From: Dirofilaria immitis
Lineage: Eukaryota > Nematoda > Chromadorea > Rhabditida > Onchocercidae
Assembly (NCBI GenBank): GCA_024305405.1
Contig: JAKNDB010000110.1
Coordinates: 3,286,001-3,350,000 of the forward strand
Direction: 5' to 3'
Length of the DNA: 64,000 nucleotides
Part shown: in pieces, positions 12,957 to 29,426 of the stretch
Layout: each line of letters opens with the position of its first letter
Position numbering within the stretch: position 1 is the first letter of the stretch
Position numbers and translations under genes: made by a program
The notes under the pieces: model-generated
What the model was told of the DNA's origin: nothing
The model's database searches: none
What the model saw: the letters and a program-made list of their open reading frames with translations, nothing else

Positions 12957-15900
12957 TTACAACTGATCAGTCCAGCTACATGTAGTAAAAAGTGAAAAAT
13001 TTGCAGCTATATTTGTTTTCGGAGAATTTGGTGTCTGGACCGGTAATAAAAAATCATGCTGGTCGTAATAATTTCTGTATATTTGTGGTTCTGATACGGA
13101 ACGCTTCAGTCTTGGCAGACCAGCTGAGGCTCGTTCAAGATAAATGAGAACCTGGAAAAATTACACTCGATTAAAATATTTAACGAAAATTTCCATATGA
13201 CTACAGCTTAGCTTCGAAATTAAATAAAAATACATATCAACCTGTTCAAATTCCAGACGCTCGTCTCGGCAGAACTTAATACATTTTTCAAGCAACGTTA
13301 ACAAGCCCTTAGGTGTATCGTGGCGCACCTTGGTCAAATCGGGCTTCAAGTAACCGCGGCCAACCATAAACAAAATCTGAATTTTTGAAAATACAAACAA
13401 GTCTTAAATTGCATTGTCAATAAGCAATAGAGTGTTCAAAAAGACAAACCTGATCCCTACTGTTGATATGTGAATAAGGTAAAACTCCTGACAATAATTC
13501 AAATAAACAAATGCCAAATGAGTATACATCAGAAAGCGTTGTGTACGGATTTACATCTTGCATTCTTATCACTTCTGGAGCCTAAATGCATTCATGCTCA
13601 ATTAAAATATTGCATTGAAATAAGTATGAATATTTGTAATAATTTACAAACAAAATAATAAGAACAAATGAAATAACAAATTCTACCATCCACAGGATAC
13701 TTCCAGTTGGCTGCTGATTTTGCTGTCCACCACTCCACCGTGTCTTGACAGTGGCTAAGCCAAAATCGCCAATTTTAACTGTACCATCATCGGTTAAGAA
13801 AATGTTGTTTGTCTTAAGATCTCTGGAATTAAAAAAAAAAAAATTATGACGCCTCAAAAATATCGATTTCGTCAATGTTGCTGACTGTTATCATCGAGGT
13901 GCAAAAAGAAAAAAAAGGAAAAAGAAACATAAATTTTTCAAATAAATATTTTTCCAACATTTATATATTACCAACAAATATTCTAAATTTTAAGCAAATA
14001 TTTTTCCGGTGCAAGATATCGGAATAATCGAAAATAAAAAAGTAATATGCAGCTATTACAGATACAAGGGGAAAATTTAAACACTGATCAGACACAACTT
14101 CTACATGAATTGTAAGGACCAAATCTTATTAAAACCGAAAGTATCGCCCTTCCAAGTTTGATCAAAGTGCTGCCAAAAAGAGTGTAAGTAATACAACAAC
14201 TTTCAATTAAAACAACACATAAAAAGTATGAAATTGATAAAAACCTATGAATGATGTGACGAGAGTGTAAATAATTCATTCCCTGAGCGATCTGCTTGCA
14301 AATATCAATAATTGATGATATTTCAAAGTCTATTCGAGGCTCATTAACGTGTATTTGTCTATATAACGAAGATCCTTCGCACCACTGAAACATAGTAATG
14401 AGGAGCAAGAATAAGAAAAGGAATAAAAAATGACAGGCAAGTGAAACTCCGAATAAGTGGTCATTACCTGCGTGACAATGGCAAGGTCTGGCTCACGCAT
14501 CCAACCCATGAAGAGCAAAACATTTGCATGTCTGGTTTTCTTTAATACACCAACTTCATTCTTGAAGGCTTGAAGCTGAGCAGGACTTGGTTCACCCACA
14601 TTTAATTTTTAATTGCCACTTTCCCTGAAGATTTTATTCAATAGTAGAAAAGCGCATAAAAGCCGAATCATCTATATCTGCTAAAGGACTATTCCGAAGT
14701 TTGAGATTCCAAACCTTTCATTTGAACCTATAGTGAAGATTGGAACTTTTAGTACATTAGCTATATTAAAAATAAATGAAGTTACAAAAATCAAGTCAAA
14801 AATGATACCAAAATAACTGCCCAAATATACAGTACCAAAAGAACCACTGCCAATTTTCTTGTGATATGTTACCAAAGCGCGATCTATTTCCCAACCTTCC
14901 ATCAAAATCCGTTGCTTTAATTTCTCTTTATAATCACCCTGAATTTACGACATGTAAAAACATAATTTTATGAATTTTAGTTATGGTCTAAACTGCAAAG
15001 TTTTTAGAAAAATTATTCAAGCTTACTTCATGGGGTTCACCCAGCCGATCAGAAGAGAAAGATGATCGGCCACCTGGTCCTTTAACTGGAATTTTGTCGT
15101 TTGGACCTGAATTAATTAAAACACTAGACTCCATGTATGGTATGAAGTGATGAAAAATGAAAATGAAGCAGTAAAAGAAACTATGTCTAATTTTGAGTTG
15201 ACGAAAATACGAGAAATCAGATTATATAAATCATACTTTTACTGCGGAAGCGAAAACCAAATGTCTTCTGCGGAGGTGCCGATTGTGGTGGTGTAGGGGC
15301 AATCCTGAATTAGGATCATATGTTGCTCCAGAATAAGCCGGTGGAGGAGAAGAGCTTGTTGAAGATGGTGAAGTAGTGAAACATGGTGATCCCATTCCTG
15401 CTAAAGTCGACGGATGCAAACGATTTGACCTCCGATTACCAGCCAGTTGCCAGTCTCGAAGACCCGAAAAACTTGTCGGCTTTGCTGTTCTTGTTGTTCC
15501 TATAAACATATAGTAAAGATAATAAACAAAATTAGATGACAAAACAAACTGATTTTCATTCACTTAGTGATATTGCTAAACAAAACAGATGTGAATCTCT
15601 TACAAAAATGATATAAACGCTCATGAATAAGGTTAATTATTGTAATCTCTATAATCAGAAATCATTAGCTTTAAGGAAATACCTGACGGTTGAATAAGCA
15701 CATGAACATTACTGCTCAATGCGTCTAACACCTTCTGAAAATGAATAACTATTATATAATGTTTTTTAATTTTTTAAGAGAAATAATGAATATTCCAAAT
15801 AATTTTGAGGTAAACCGTTTCACGTAGCGTTTCATCTTTTGTTATTTCATAAATATTGGGTGCCGACGACGAACGATCCCGGGATGATTCATTTATTCCA

Positions 15901-17884
15901 ACTGCGATTTCAGGTCGACCTGGCAAACGTACGGCTTGCTGACGAGAAATACCTACACGATCCGGAAGAGGATCTATAAATTATTATTGTGGATGGTAAG
16001 AACTATAAGTCCGCAAATTATGGATGTTTCGATATGTGAGAAACATTTTACCTATCAAAACAGTGAAAAGTGCAGAATCAACAAAGTCATGCTGTGTACA
16101 TTTTCGACTCATCATTTTGATAGGTAGAACGTTCCTCATGTATTGAGATATCTTAAACCTAAGGATTTATAGTTACTGCTAAATTTGTTCTTAAACTATA
16201 CTTAATAAGCATAGAAAGCATAAACGAATTTGAAAAAGCATAACTAATGAATTACTTCAAAAAATAAGTACCTGCAGTAGGACTTTGGAAGTGTTGAATA
16301 ATTTCAGCAACAAGTGCTGCATTTGGACCTTCATATTGATCACATATATCTCGTAATTTATTTGCCATACGGACATCGTGTGAAATTTGCTGCATACGAT
16401 CGCAATAATTTGGGACTTTAGAGCCACATTTCTGATGAAATGTGAACTGGCATAATTCGCAACGATATCCCTAAATGTACTATTGGAAATCAGAAATAAT
16501 CCGAATACATTCGCTACAATGCTCTACATTTGCTTTAAAAATCTTTTAGTATTCTTTTCGTTTTGTATAATTCTATTTGTCTCACTTATAAATACGCAAA
16601 AAGAATTAATTTCAGTTGTAAGGGCCTCATTTTTCAGTGATGGTTTTACAGAGCAATCCATACATCTAGATCCTAAGGATTTATAGTTATTCCCAAATCC
16701 ACTTTCGAATTATACTTGATAAGCATGTAATTCTGAAAAAATACAAAACAAATTTCAGCACACAAACAAAAGCTCAGTGTTCTGGTAAATACGCACTGAA
16801 ACACAAAGTAAGACTTCGTATTTCAAATCATATTTTAAACTGAATATTTGCTAAATCCAAACATATGAAGATAGATAAAACATCTTTTAAAAATCAAATC
16901 TACTCTATTAATATGTCTAAACAACCACAATCGTGAACACCCTAATTCGCACTCAATTTTGTTGAAATTAATAGATTCAACAAAAGTGGTTAGAGCATTT
17001 CGAAAAACTGACTTGTAGCCATATTTGTTTATGACAAACGTCACAGAATGCTACCGATAGAAAAGTTTTTCGCACAAAACTGTGTTTGATAGATACCAAT
17101 ATAGAGAGATATGCACTATGTACCCAAAGCTCTTTCTTTTCCAAAGTCTAAAAGATGCATCAAAAATACACGAGAAAGTAACCTATAGATTTTGGAAAGT
17201 CAATAAGAAATTCTGAAATATCGATACAGTAAAAACTGAGATTTTAAGAAAAATATAATGAATTAGTATTCATAATTTATTTTACATTGGATAATGTTTC
17301 CAAATCCATGCTAAGATCGATACGTGGACTAGAAGGGTCACCGCCAATACACACTCTGCACATTTGAGGCAATATTGCTCGTTTCTCCAAAATTTTGGCA
17401 ATAGCGTCTCGTGCCAGAATCCCAGGTTTCACCTCTACCTACAAAATAAAAATAATTTGAATGAATGCATATGTACATAATTTTTATTAAAAGAATTATA
17501 AATTGCAAACTTTTGAATGCTGATTGAAAGGAAGATGAAGAAGTATTAACGAATCGCTTAGCCGTTTAGGAGAAGTGCAAGGTGAAGGACTGCCACCACC
17601 TCGGCTATTGTAAGCATCCTGTAAGTGGAAATGCGTATCGTTTTATTTAAAAGAACGACAACATTAAAAAGACACCAAAATAGGGATTCTTAAAATCAAT
17701 TTCGTGTCTTTTAAACAAGTTTAGATGAACTGAATTTGATAAACCATTATGTGGAAAAAGAAAAAGCGATATAACACTTGACGTAAAAAATGCTCACTGG
17801 TGATGACGGACTGATAAGAGGCGACAAGGATTGCGATACTTGATATCCAGGGCATCCTTCCGCAACGCCGCCCACCAAAGACAT
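12957..17884 (-). CDS. lin-45: Raf serine/threonine kinase (LIN-45), Ras-MAPK pathway
   Basis: MAP3K that binds Ras-GTP and phosphorylates MEK; about 753 aa after frame repair. Exons: 17798-17884 (ATG 17884), 17511-17618, 17286-17438, 17013-17147, 16272-16470, 15816-15973, 15683-15734, 15237-15499, 15027-15106, 14809-14938, 14468-14624, 14245-14384, 13687-13822, 13450-13581, 13242-13376, 12957-13151 (TAA). Order of domains: Ras-binding domain starting [15 protein letters not shown]1 zinc finger (FVRKTF, AFCDVC, GYRCELC, FHQKC); a CR2 14-3-3 site RSSSAPN; a Pro-rich linker; and a kinase with [27 protein letters not shown] and APEV. A C-terminal 14-3-3 site, RSVSEP, follows. Both regulatory serine sites are present. 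Two single-base losses interrupt the frame: the G4 run at 15296-15299 (linker) and the T5 run at 14606-14610, at the ATP-binding lysine. An AG immediately 5' of the first exon could be a spliced-leader acceptor. Family identity is certain; the start is inferred. Confidence 0.95.
16158..16212. repeat. Intronic direct repeat, copy 1 (lin-45)
   Basis: A 55-bp segment that matches 16672-16726 at roughly 43 of 55 positions, with the first 18 bases identical. The two copies sit in the introns on either side of the exon that carries the second half of the Raf C1 finger. Confidence 0.75.
16672..16726. repeat. Intronic direct repeat, copy 2 (lin-45)
   Basis: Partner of 16158-16212, same orientation, 514 bp away, in the intron 5' of exon 16272-16470. 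The origin is unknown; it could be a local duplication or two copies of a dispersed element. Confidence 0.75.
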
Positions 17885-18952
17885 TTTTATCAGACCATCT
17901 AAAACAACACATATGAAGTTATTAAAACTTTTTATTTGCGTTATAAGGATTGTTGAATGACAAGAATACAGTGATAATATGAAATAATAAAGAATATACT
18001 GCAAGTCATCAATATTTCAGATCCGTCCGTATCATTATTCCACGCCCCTCTTGGTCAAAACTTAAACAAATATTTCTTAACCATCATTATTTCCACTACA
18101 ATATGCTAAATAATTTCACCTTTTACGTTTTACACCATTCCACCTTAGCACTATCTCATTTTCTATCATTATGGAACGTATTCGTGTTCTTTTATTTCAA
18201 ACATATATTTCATAATTCTCAAAATGTATTATTTTCTTTTGAATTTGACCTGAAATGTTATTAAAACTCAATGATATAATTGCCGAATGTCACTGTTATT
18301 GAGCAATTTTTGTTTATCGACATATTTTAAGGTAACTTTAATTGTACGACAGAATTCACCTCAGAGATTAAAATATGGCCGACAATAAGAAAAAGAGAAA
18401 TGAAAAATCTTAAGTCAAAATATATCTAATCAACAAAATACTTTGTCTTTTCAATGAGATGATAAAAACAAAGAAAAATGAGAAATCTGGAATTCGTCAT
18501 GTTTCGATTTGATTGGAATAGACTTCACAACAACTAAGGAAAAATCCTCCACCAATGACTATAACAGAAAACTGTGGTATAATCATCGGAAACGGTCGAA
18601 TGACCTGTCAAAAATAATTCCAAATGCCATTAAAAAGAACTATCTGAGTGATCCGTTCATGTTTTCGATTGAAATAGAAAATTGTCTAATATATGGTATA
18701 AGTAGATCTATTCAAAATTCGATAGGCCATCCAGTGTAAAATATAGGATATAAAATACACGGGTGACAATACCACCCCGCTTCTTTTTGCACTCACTAGA
18801 CAACCGGGATGGCATACACCAGTTAGCGCTGAACACAAATGAAAAAAAATCGTGCTACCCTAAATAGCCACTATGAAAATAATCGACCCAGAGCATATGT
18901 ACTACCGCAAGACATCCCACAACGAGAAACTGACTACTTATTTAAATACTTC

Positions 18953-20069
18953 ACACAAATATAATGTGGGCGGATGTGGAAATAGACCCGTTATTGAGAA
19001 CCAAAACGTGATGCTAAAATGACTAGTTTTATTTCATTCACAAAATAAGCATGCAACAAAATATCCGAAAAATAAATTGCACCGTTACTTTTTTACAGAC
19101 ATATTTTGAAAAAGAAAATATTGAAAGTGTAAAGAAAATAATTTTACCAGAATGATAAGTTGCAAAGAATAGTCTGAAATAAGTAGACCGTAATAAACAC
19201 CAAACACGTGAGATTCTAAAGCTATTACAGCATAAATATACGAAAAAACCAAATAACAAAGCAACTGATAACCTTCTAAAAAACGTTGCACAACAGAAGG
19301 AAGATCCTGGAGTGATATTCGAGAAACATATTCAATTGCACTTTAATCGAATCATTTTCAGGACTAATACTATACAACAAAAAAAAAAGGAAAAATTATC
19401 TAATGTCGCAATATTAACAACAATTACGATAATTCTAACACTTTTTCATTCGGCTAAAGTAAAAAAACTGCGGCAAATTTACGAGGCTTTGAAAGGAGAT
19501 GCATCTATAACTTGCGATTAAGTTATTGACACATTGCAGTGAAAAGCCAATCCATCATCGATCCAATTCTGAATTTCTCCTTTTCACTTCCATTTTTGAC
19601 AAATTTCTGCAAGAACTTTAAATCAAAATCTCTCTGATCGTTATACAAAGAGAACAGATTTGTCTAACTCCAAATAGATGCTATGCAAGACTGTTAACTC
19701 ACATGTTAAAGATATATTGAAAAAGAAATAGGGAGAAGATTTATGGCGAACAGTGTTTAGTAAAATTAAAGAAATCGATTACCTATTCGATGAAATATTT
19801 CTGTGGTTCATGTCGTTTGAAAACACTACACCAACATCAAAATGAGATTCGGAATTTTCGTTTGGCCGATCATTAGCTGCACAAACATCTACTAATAATA
19901 TATTTTTTTTTAAGTAAGTTCAACAAAAAAATTAAAACGTGTTCGCAAAAATTTCTCTCCATCCCACTGAAGATCGAAAGTCCACCAATATATTTGAAAA
20001 ATAATTGAAATCCAAAACTCACATCCAACTGTTCTCATTTCAGGAGTGGAGACACATTTTTCATATCTT
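18953..20069 (-). CDS. Small putative membrane protein, downstream cistron of the acyltransferase
   Basis: Not recognised. Three exons chain in phase on the minus strand: 20023-20069, 19783-19890 (approximate) and about 19156-19335. They give a peptide that may start at the in-frame Met of EMRTVG and continues through PNENSESHFDVGVVFSND to a hydrophobic stretch (YQLLCYLVFSYIYAVIAL) likely to span a membrane. A last exon near 18953-19014 is a guess. The first acceptor (TTTTTCAG at 20070) lies about 85 nt beyond the acyltransferase stop on the same strand. That is the spacing typical of nematode operons, whose downstream messages receive a spliced leader. No other domain is visible, and the exon ends are tentative. 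Confidence 0.4.
19956..19986 (-). pseudogene. Fossil piece of the acyltransferase last exon
   Basis: On the minus strand this reads GGL, a frame break, then DLQWDGE. The bases match about 25 of 29 positions of the functional copy near 20246-20277 (GGLVDLQWDGE). It lies inside an intron of the small downstream gene and has no matching flanks I can follow for long, so it looks like a decayed partial duplication. Confidence 0.55.
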
Positions 20070-20154
20070 CTGAAAAATATCGCGCGAGACGCCGGAAGTA
20101 TCTAAAAAAATAACTGAAATTTCGGACTTTGAATGCGAATAATAATAAACAAGA

Positions 20155-22952
20155 TTAATTTAGCTGATATAAAATTATAATGAGCTGAACAAACTTTTGC
20201 TGTTGATTCACAATTAATTTAGTTGGCACTCGATTTCGTTTTAATTCCCCGTCCCACTGAAGATCAACAAGTCCACCACGCATGGCTATTTCCTTTTTAC
20301 ACGATTAGAGAAATCAATGGCATTTTCATTGGGCTGAAAACAATTTAAACGATTGAAAACAAAAATACACACCACATTCTTCGAGCACTGACTACGTTAT
20401 GAATCATATATTAACAAAAAATTTCTTCTACATCATGATATCGAATAAGATGATTTTAGAAAACAGCGAATTCTCAATTTAATAAAAATCCATTCATCCG
20501 CTGCAATTCATTCTTGAGAAAACAAAACTCATTTTCTTATTAATCATTTTTTAGAGATTGCCATGAATTATTTTTATACATAGGGTAAAATTTCACATTT
20601 TTGCTTGCAACTTACAAATTTCTTCATAGGTTCCAGATACCAAACATCACATATAATTGCCCAAGAAGTAAGCATACGAAAGCAATTCTCAAACCAGCCA
20701 TGTTGGCTGCTATTCCAGAATGGGTCACCAAAACGAGAATCGTATTTCATTGCAATTGGATAGATTGTTGTTCCAACCTTAAATTATTATTTCGACATGT
20801 TAACATAAAGTTGCTTGCGAAAATTCACTATGTATTGATAAATTGAGCAGTACATATATCACACCTCGAATGATCCTTTCTTGAACATCATCACTGATGT
20901 ATTATTGATGCATGTGCCTTCAGGAAAAATCAAAATCGGAAGCAAATTCGTATCATCGACATGCTCCTTCAACCTGGAATTGATTAAGAAATAAATTAAA
21001 AAGTACTCTAAAACATTAGTTTTAGCTGGCAACAAAATATCCATCATAATCATTTATTCTATGCATTCGTTTTCAACGTGAAATTCTTATATCCTTCAAA
21101 AAATTATTTTGGCTCAATGCTTTGATGAAGCGGTCCCTATTTTTCGAAGTCAAAAACTTTGATTTAATAATAGCCGCTAGTTTACTCGATTATTTGCAAA
21201 GTAAAAGTTCTAAAATTTTTCTCAAAAGTTCTATAAACTAATGCACTTTTCCTGAACCAAAATCTGTTGGTAGATGTAGAAATTCATGCCTGTATTACAA
21301 AGAACATTGAGGAAAATTTTATTAAAAATTTGGAACGCTTACTTTTCTGTAACAAATAAACGATCTCGAGCTTCACCTCGTTCAAACCATATATGAGAAC
21401 TTGCTCTACTAAGGGCGCGTTGCAAAATTCCGAGAAACCACCTTGACGTTGTCCAACTAAATCATACGTACAATCCGTACTAAGTACCATTACATCTATT
21501 GGTGACGTATGGTTTGCAACACAAATTCCTTAAAAATCATTTATTTTAAAAGTTACAAAGAAGATGTATTGCTCAGATTACAAATAATGATAACTCATTA
21601 ATTTGTAAAAAACATTACCTCCATTTCGAGCACGATTTTCACGATTGTTGAATGTGATGACGGCAGACACACAACTGGATAAGATCTGATAACCACATAA
21701 CATACAACGCTCATTGAACCATCGCTTCTGTGATCCTTCTGGCAGTAATCCAATGACAGCCGTACTAACAATTAAAAGCCAACACCAGTGAATAATAGAA
21801 CTAAACGCATCGGAAGCAAAACTGTATATCGAAACAAAAAACCCAGCGCCCAAATAACTGACAACTTCCAGCTGCAAAAATCTAGTAGAAACATATGCTA
21901 ATCTTAGTTCGACTAATCAACTTACAGAAAATCTCAAAATATACTTGATAAATTGATTGAAAGATAAGCTAGTCCGAGAAAGCATGTTCCACGAGACGAG
22001 CTGTTCGGCCTCAAACCGACTAGTCACGTCATCTTGGATAACCGCCTCAATGCCTGCCTGAAATTTTTATAAACTCAGAAAAATTCCCCTTCGAAATCAT
22101 GGCAAGAAGATGAACAGAATAAGTTTTCATAAATCAAATATTCTACGGTATCAACAGCAAAATGGACAAATTTTCCAAAATCCGCCTCATAAGAACTAAT
22201 TATCATGCTATATGAATACAATAGCTTTTTTTTTTTAACTAAAACTGTGCCTAATCGCTTATTCTCAAGATATTTTCTGTCTGTTATGATGGTTAACTCA
22301 AGACCTTGACAAGATGCATACTGTCACGTACAACTGTCCAACCTCGAATACTTGTTGTTTGTTGTCCATTTTCATCATCAAAGTGTACCGATGTTTCGCG
22401 AAATATTATCCCTAAAGAAATGTTTCTGATATTACTCTATAATTCCGGCAATAATGTATAGTAAAAAAAACTTCAATGAAAGAAAGCCATTTACTTGGTC
22501 CAGAATGTCTTCTTTTCCGATCTTTTATTTTTCACTGGTAAAATCATCATCGAAAGGATTCAGCTGTTCCAGCTCGAGATCCGAATTGTCCGTACAGCAG
22601 CTATTGCCATCTAATTTCTTGCACAGTTTTAATGAATTTTGGTTTTTTCCTCAACTGATAAGTGTATTTGTCGAGCACTCCACTGTAAACCATTTCTAAT
22701 TTTTAATGGGTCAAAGGATAAGCAAAGCACAACGTGACTTTTCTAGTCAAATTCTAAATGTTTCTCTACTGGCTAATGGTTGTGGTGCTATTAGGATAAA
22801 AATATTACCTCGAAAATTTTGAGCAAACAGCTCACATAGTAATGGTTAAAGCCGAAAGATTGAACAAACAATGAGAGAACCATTAATAAAACTGACGGGA
22901 GAAATACAGCGCAAAATAAGATAAAGAAGTTTTCCGCAGTAAAATCTATCAT
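20155..22952 (-). CDS. Glycerol-3-phosphate acyltransferase, GPAT3/4 type
   Basis: ER-membrane enzyme that acylates glycerol-3-phosphate to lysophosphatidate, the first step of glycerolipid synthesis. Exons: 22809-22952 (ATG 22952), 22536-22654, 22305-22411, 21926-22057, 21619-21871, 21343-21528, 20865-20973, 20616-20777, 20155-20333 (TAA). An N-terminal hydrophobic segment is followed by the DDVTSRFEAEQLVSWNMLSR block, a second hydrophobic segment, the acyltransferase motif NHTSPID (the HX4D catalytic pair), the substrate-binding FPEGTCINN with VMMFKKGSFE, and the C-terminal blocks FGDPFWNSS and GGLVDLQWDGE. It is most like the human GPAT3/GPAT4 group and C. elegans acl-4/acl-5; I do not choose between them. 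Five one-base slips break the frame: 20294-20298, 21435-21437 and 21774-21777 (one base short), and 21928-21931 and 22643-22648 (one extra). Motifs continue on both sides of each. Confidence 0.93.
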
Positions 22953-25728
22953 TGCACTCCGAATCTTCCTGTGAAGACAAAACAAAATTAGTATCTTATT
23001 AAGCTAATAAAACATATAAAAATATATTGCCATTTTAATATCGTTGGTCTCTTCCTTTTTATAAACAAATCGATCAATTATATAAACAATTGACGTGTAT
23101 TGCAAAGTCCGGAACAAATTAATAATGTCATAAAGCTTCAAGAGTGGAAATTTACCAAGTGAAGTTACGGTTATATGTGAGCTGCAATCTTAATAACTTA
23201 AATATTTGCGAATAAATGATAGGTTGCATCACATACACATCATATCATTTGACTTGATTAAGCTAACGAAGAAAACATCCGATATTATGGTATAAAGTAA
23301 ACTCCTAATACTCTGGACTGTAAATTGCACTACACAAAATGTAAAATGAATACGAACTTCCCAACACTTCCCAAAACACACAGGAATAATTTATTCATCA
23401 TAGCATATTTGAAAGCAATGACTTTTTCCTTAATTAATGTCGATGGTTACAGTAATGAAGCAATGATCTGGAAATTTTAATGGGAAATAACCCATTACTA
23501 CAGCAATGAATCGTGTTGAACTTCAACATAAAACGAAGTCAATCTAGGAAAATGGAACTATAAGCTTTACATCATCCGTAACTATATTGTATAGTAGATC
23601 ACCAAACCGAATAATACTTTAATAAGTTCTTATTCCTTTTAGAATCCAAAAGATTCTCTTAATCTTAATCTATCTCAATGTCTTCGATAAAATCTGGAAT
23701 TGAGTAAAGAGAGAGAAAAAAATATTTTAATCATAATGCATTACTTAAATTCGATCTCAAAATTTTTTTGCAGATAACTTCGCTATTCTTTTATTCAAAA
23801 AATACGTTAGTAGACAATGATATAATACTTTAATCATAATGCATTATTTAATAATTCACAAGTACGAAATATGATAATTAATTCGAAAAAACTGATCAAC
23901 TGATAACTCAATTAGCGAATAAAAGTCTAATTTTTATTAAATACAATATATAATTTCTTATAAAATACCAAAATTCCAATAATTCTGTAGAATGTCTTTT
24001 ATCAGTAAGGAAATGTTTACATGTATACATACTATCAAAATATTATAATTGGAAAGGATACAAACCATCAATGCGGTGAAACTAGATGCTGCTTCAGTTT
24101 ATCTTTATTGTTATCGCACGGGAATAATGAAATAAGTGAAATCACTAATGGAAATAAGAGATAACAAAGAGATGTTAAATTATATTTATATAGGCTTGAC
24201 TTAGTGAAATGCATTTAATAATTATGAAAAATAATAGCATAACAATAGAACACAGGAAAAGAATATATCATGAAAAAGTAACAATAATAAACGTTGGTAT
24301 TTAAAAATCTGTGAAGCATAAAAGCGAACAACAACTAACTTGATATGAAAGATACGTACCGTACAATTCACATTTAGGAAAATGCATTTAACATTCAAAT
24401 TTACACAGGCATGTATTGAAGTATTGAAAATTACGAACATATATAGAATAAAGGATGCAATATTATTTAAAAGTGAAAAGAACGGTAAGAGAGTTATAAT
24501 GAGAGAATTAAGTGAATTATCAATTTATCGAATAAGGCAAAAACGAAAAAAAAATCGAATCATCAAATAGGCATCATTCACGGTGCTCATGTTCTAATAC
24601 TTCATAAATAAAAGCAAATAATTCTGAAAGGCAACAACGAAGTTAATGAATTATATTTCCCCAACAGATTAATTGTTAATGACATTTCTGACATTCGACA
24701 GTAAGAAACCGACAGCAGCGTCCAGAAAATCATTCCAAATTTAACTTCTCAGTACCCAAATAAGTTGCTGGATCGAGAATTAATTATGATTTCATATATT
24801 CTATCAAAAATAAGTTAGTGAAGGCTAACGTTAAATTAGTTATAATTCAACGCAACCAAACAATAAGAATCGAATCTTCAGCCCCATACAATAAATTACC
24901 GTAACAAATATTTAGAATTATTAAATAGCTTCGAAATGAGACAATATTTGCATTTGTTATATAAAACATATGGAGCGTATAAATCTGCGAAAGAAATATT
25001 CTTTAAAAAATATAAAATAATTAAATAAAATACATAGAAAAATTAACAATGAATTACTTCAAAATTACCAACAAATAAAACAAGTATAGACTTATAAAAA
25101 TTGATTATGGTTCTCACAATAAAGTGAATTAGAAATGAGCAAGGGAAACGTTTCTTGACAAATGATCATTATGAAACACCAAGGCACTACGACTATTTCC
25201 AATTTCGATTTCAAATACCAGAGACAAATCTCATCAAATATAAATAACAGAACTACTTTGAAGGTATAGCGTTATAATACAATCAACAAGAAAATTAAAA
25301 CGATCCGTGCAACGGAGAATGTCAAAAGAAATAACATCACTTTTAAAAAAGACTGAAAATCTAAATTAGCAAAAACAAAGCTGCTGAATGTATCATGCTT
25401 CAAAAAAAAATGAGAAATGGATTCATAAAATACCAATGATTTCTTATCAGGTTAACACATCTCTCATTATGTGAATGAGTAATCGATTTGATTTAGGTTT
25501 GTTTCGCATCGATTATATTTAAGTTTTGTTAGCGAGGTATTAATTAGAATCTAATTTATATGATAATGTAAAAGATGGGATGCTAAAGCGAACAAATTCT
25601 AAAGATATTATATTTCTTGACTATCTAAATCAAATCGATGGCAATTTTTTAATCATTAAAAACGGTGAAAAACAAACAAATAACGGGAAGATGAGTATTA
25701 GATTTTAAAGAAGGCAGTGATTTACTTT
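22953..25728. other. Intergenic, AT-rich
   Basis: Lies between the acyltransferase start and the pantothenate kinase stop, both on the minus strand. I see no coding exons. An imperfect pair of short direct repeats (around 23728-23755 and 23826-23855, sharing TTTAATCATAATGCATTA) lies about 100 bp apart. The promoter of the acyltransferase operon would be at the left end. Confidence 0.55.

Positions 25729-29426
<3,698 letters not shown>

Noticed and set aside
22454..22699. Plus-strand Ser-rich open frame
   Set aside because: Shadow of the acyltransferase exon 22536-22654 on the minus strand.
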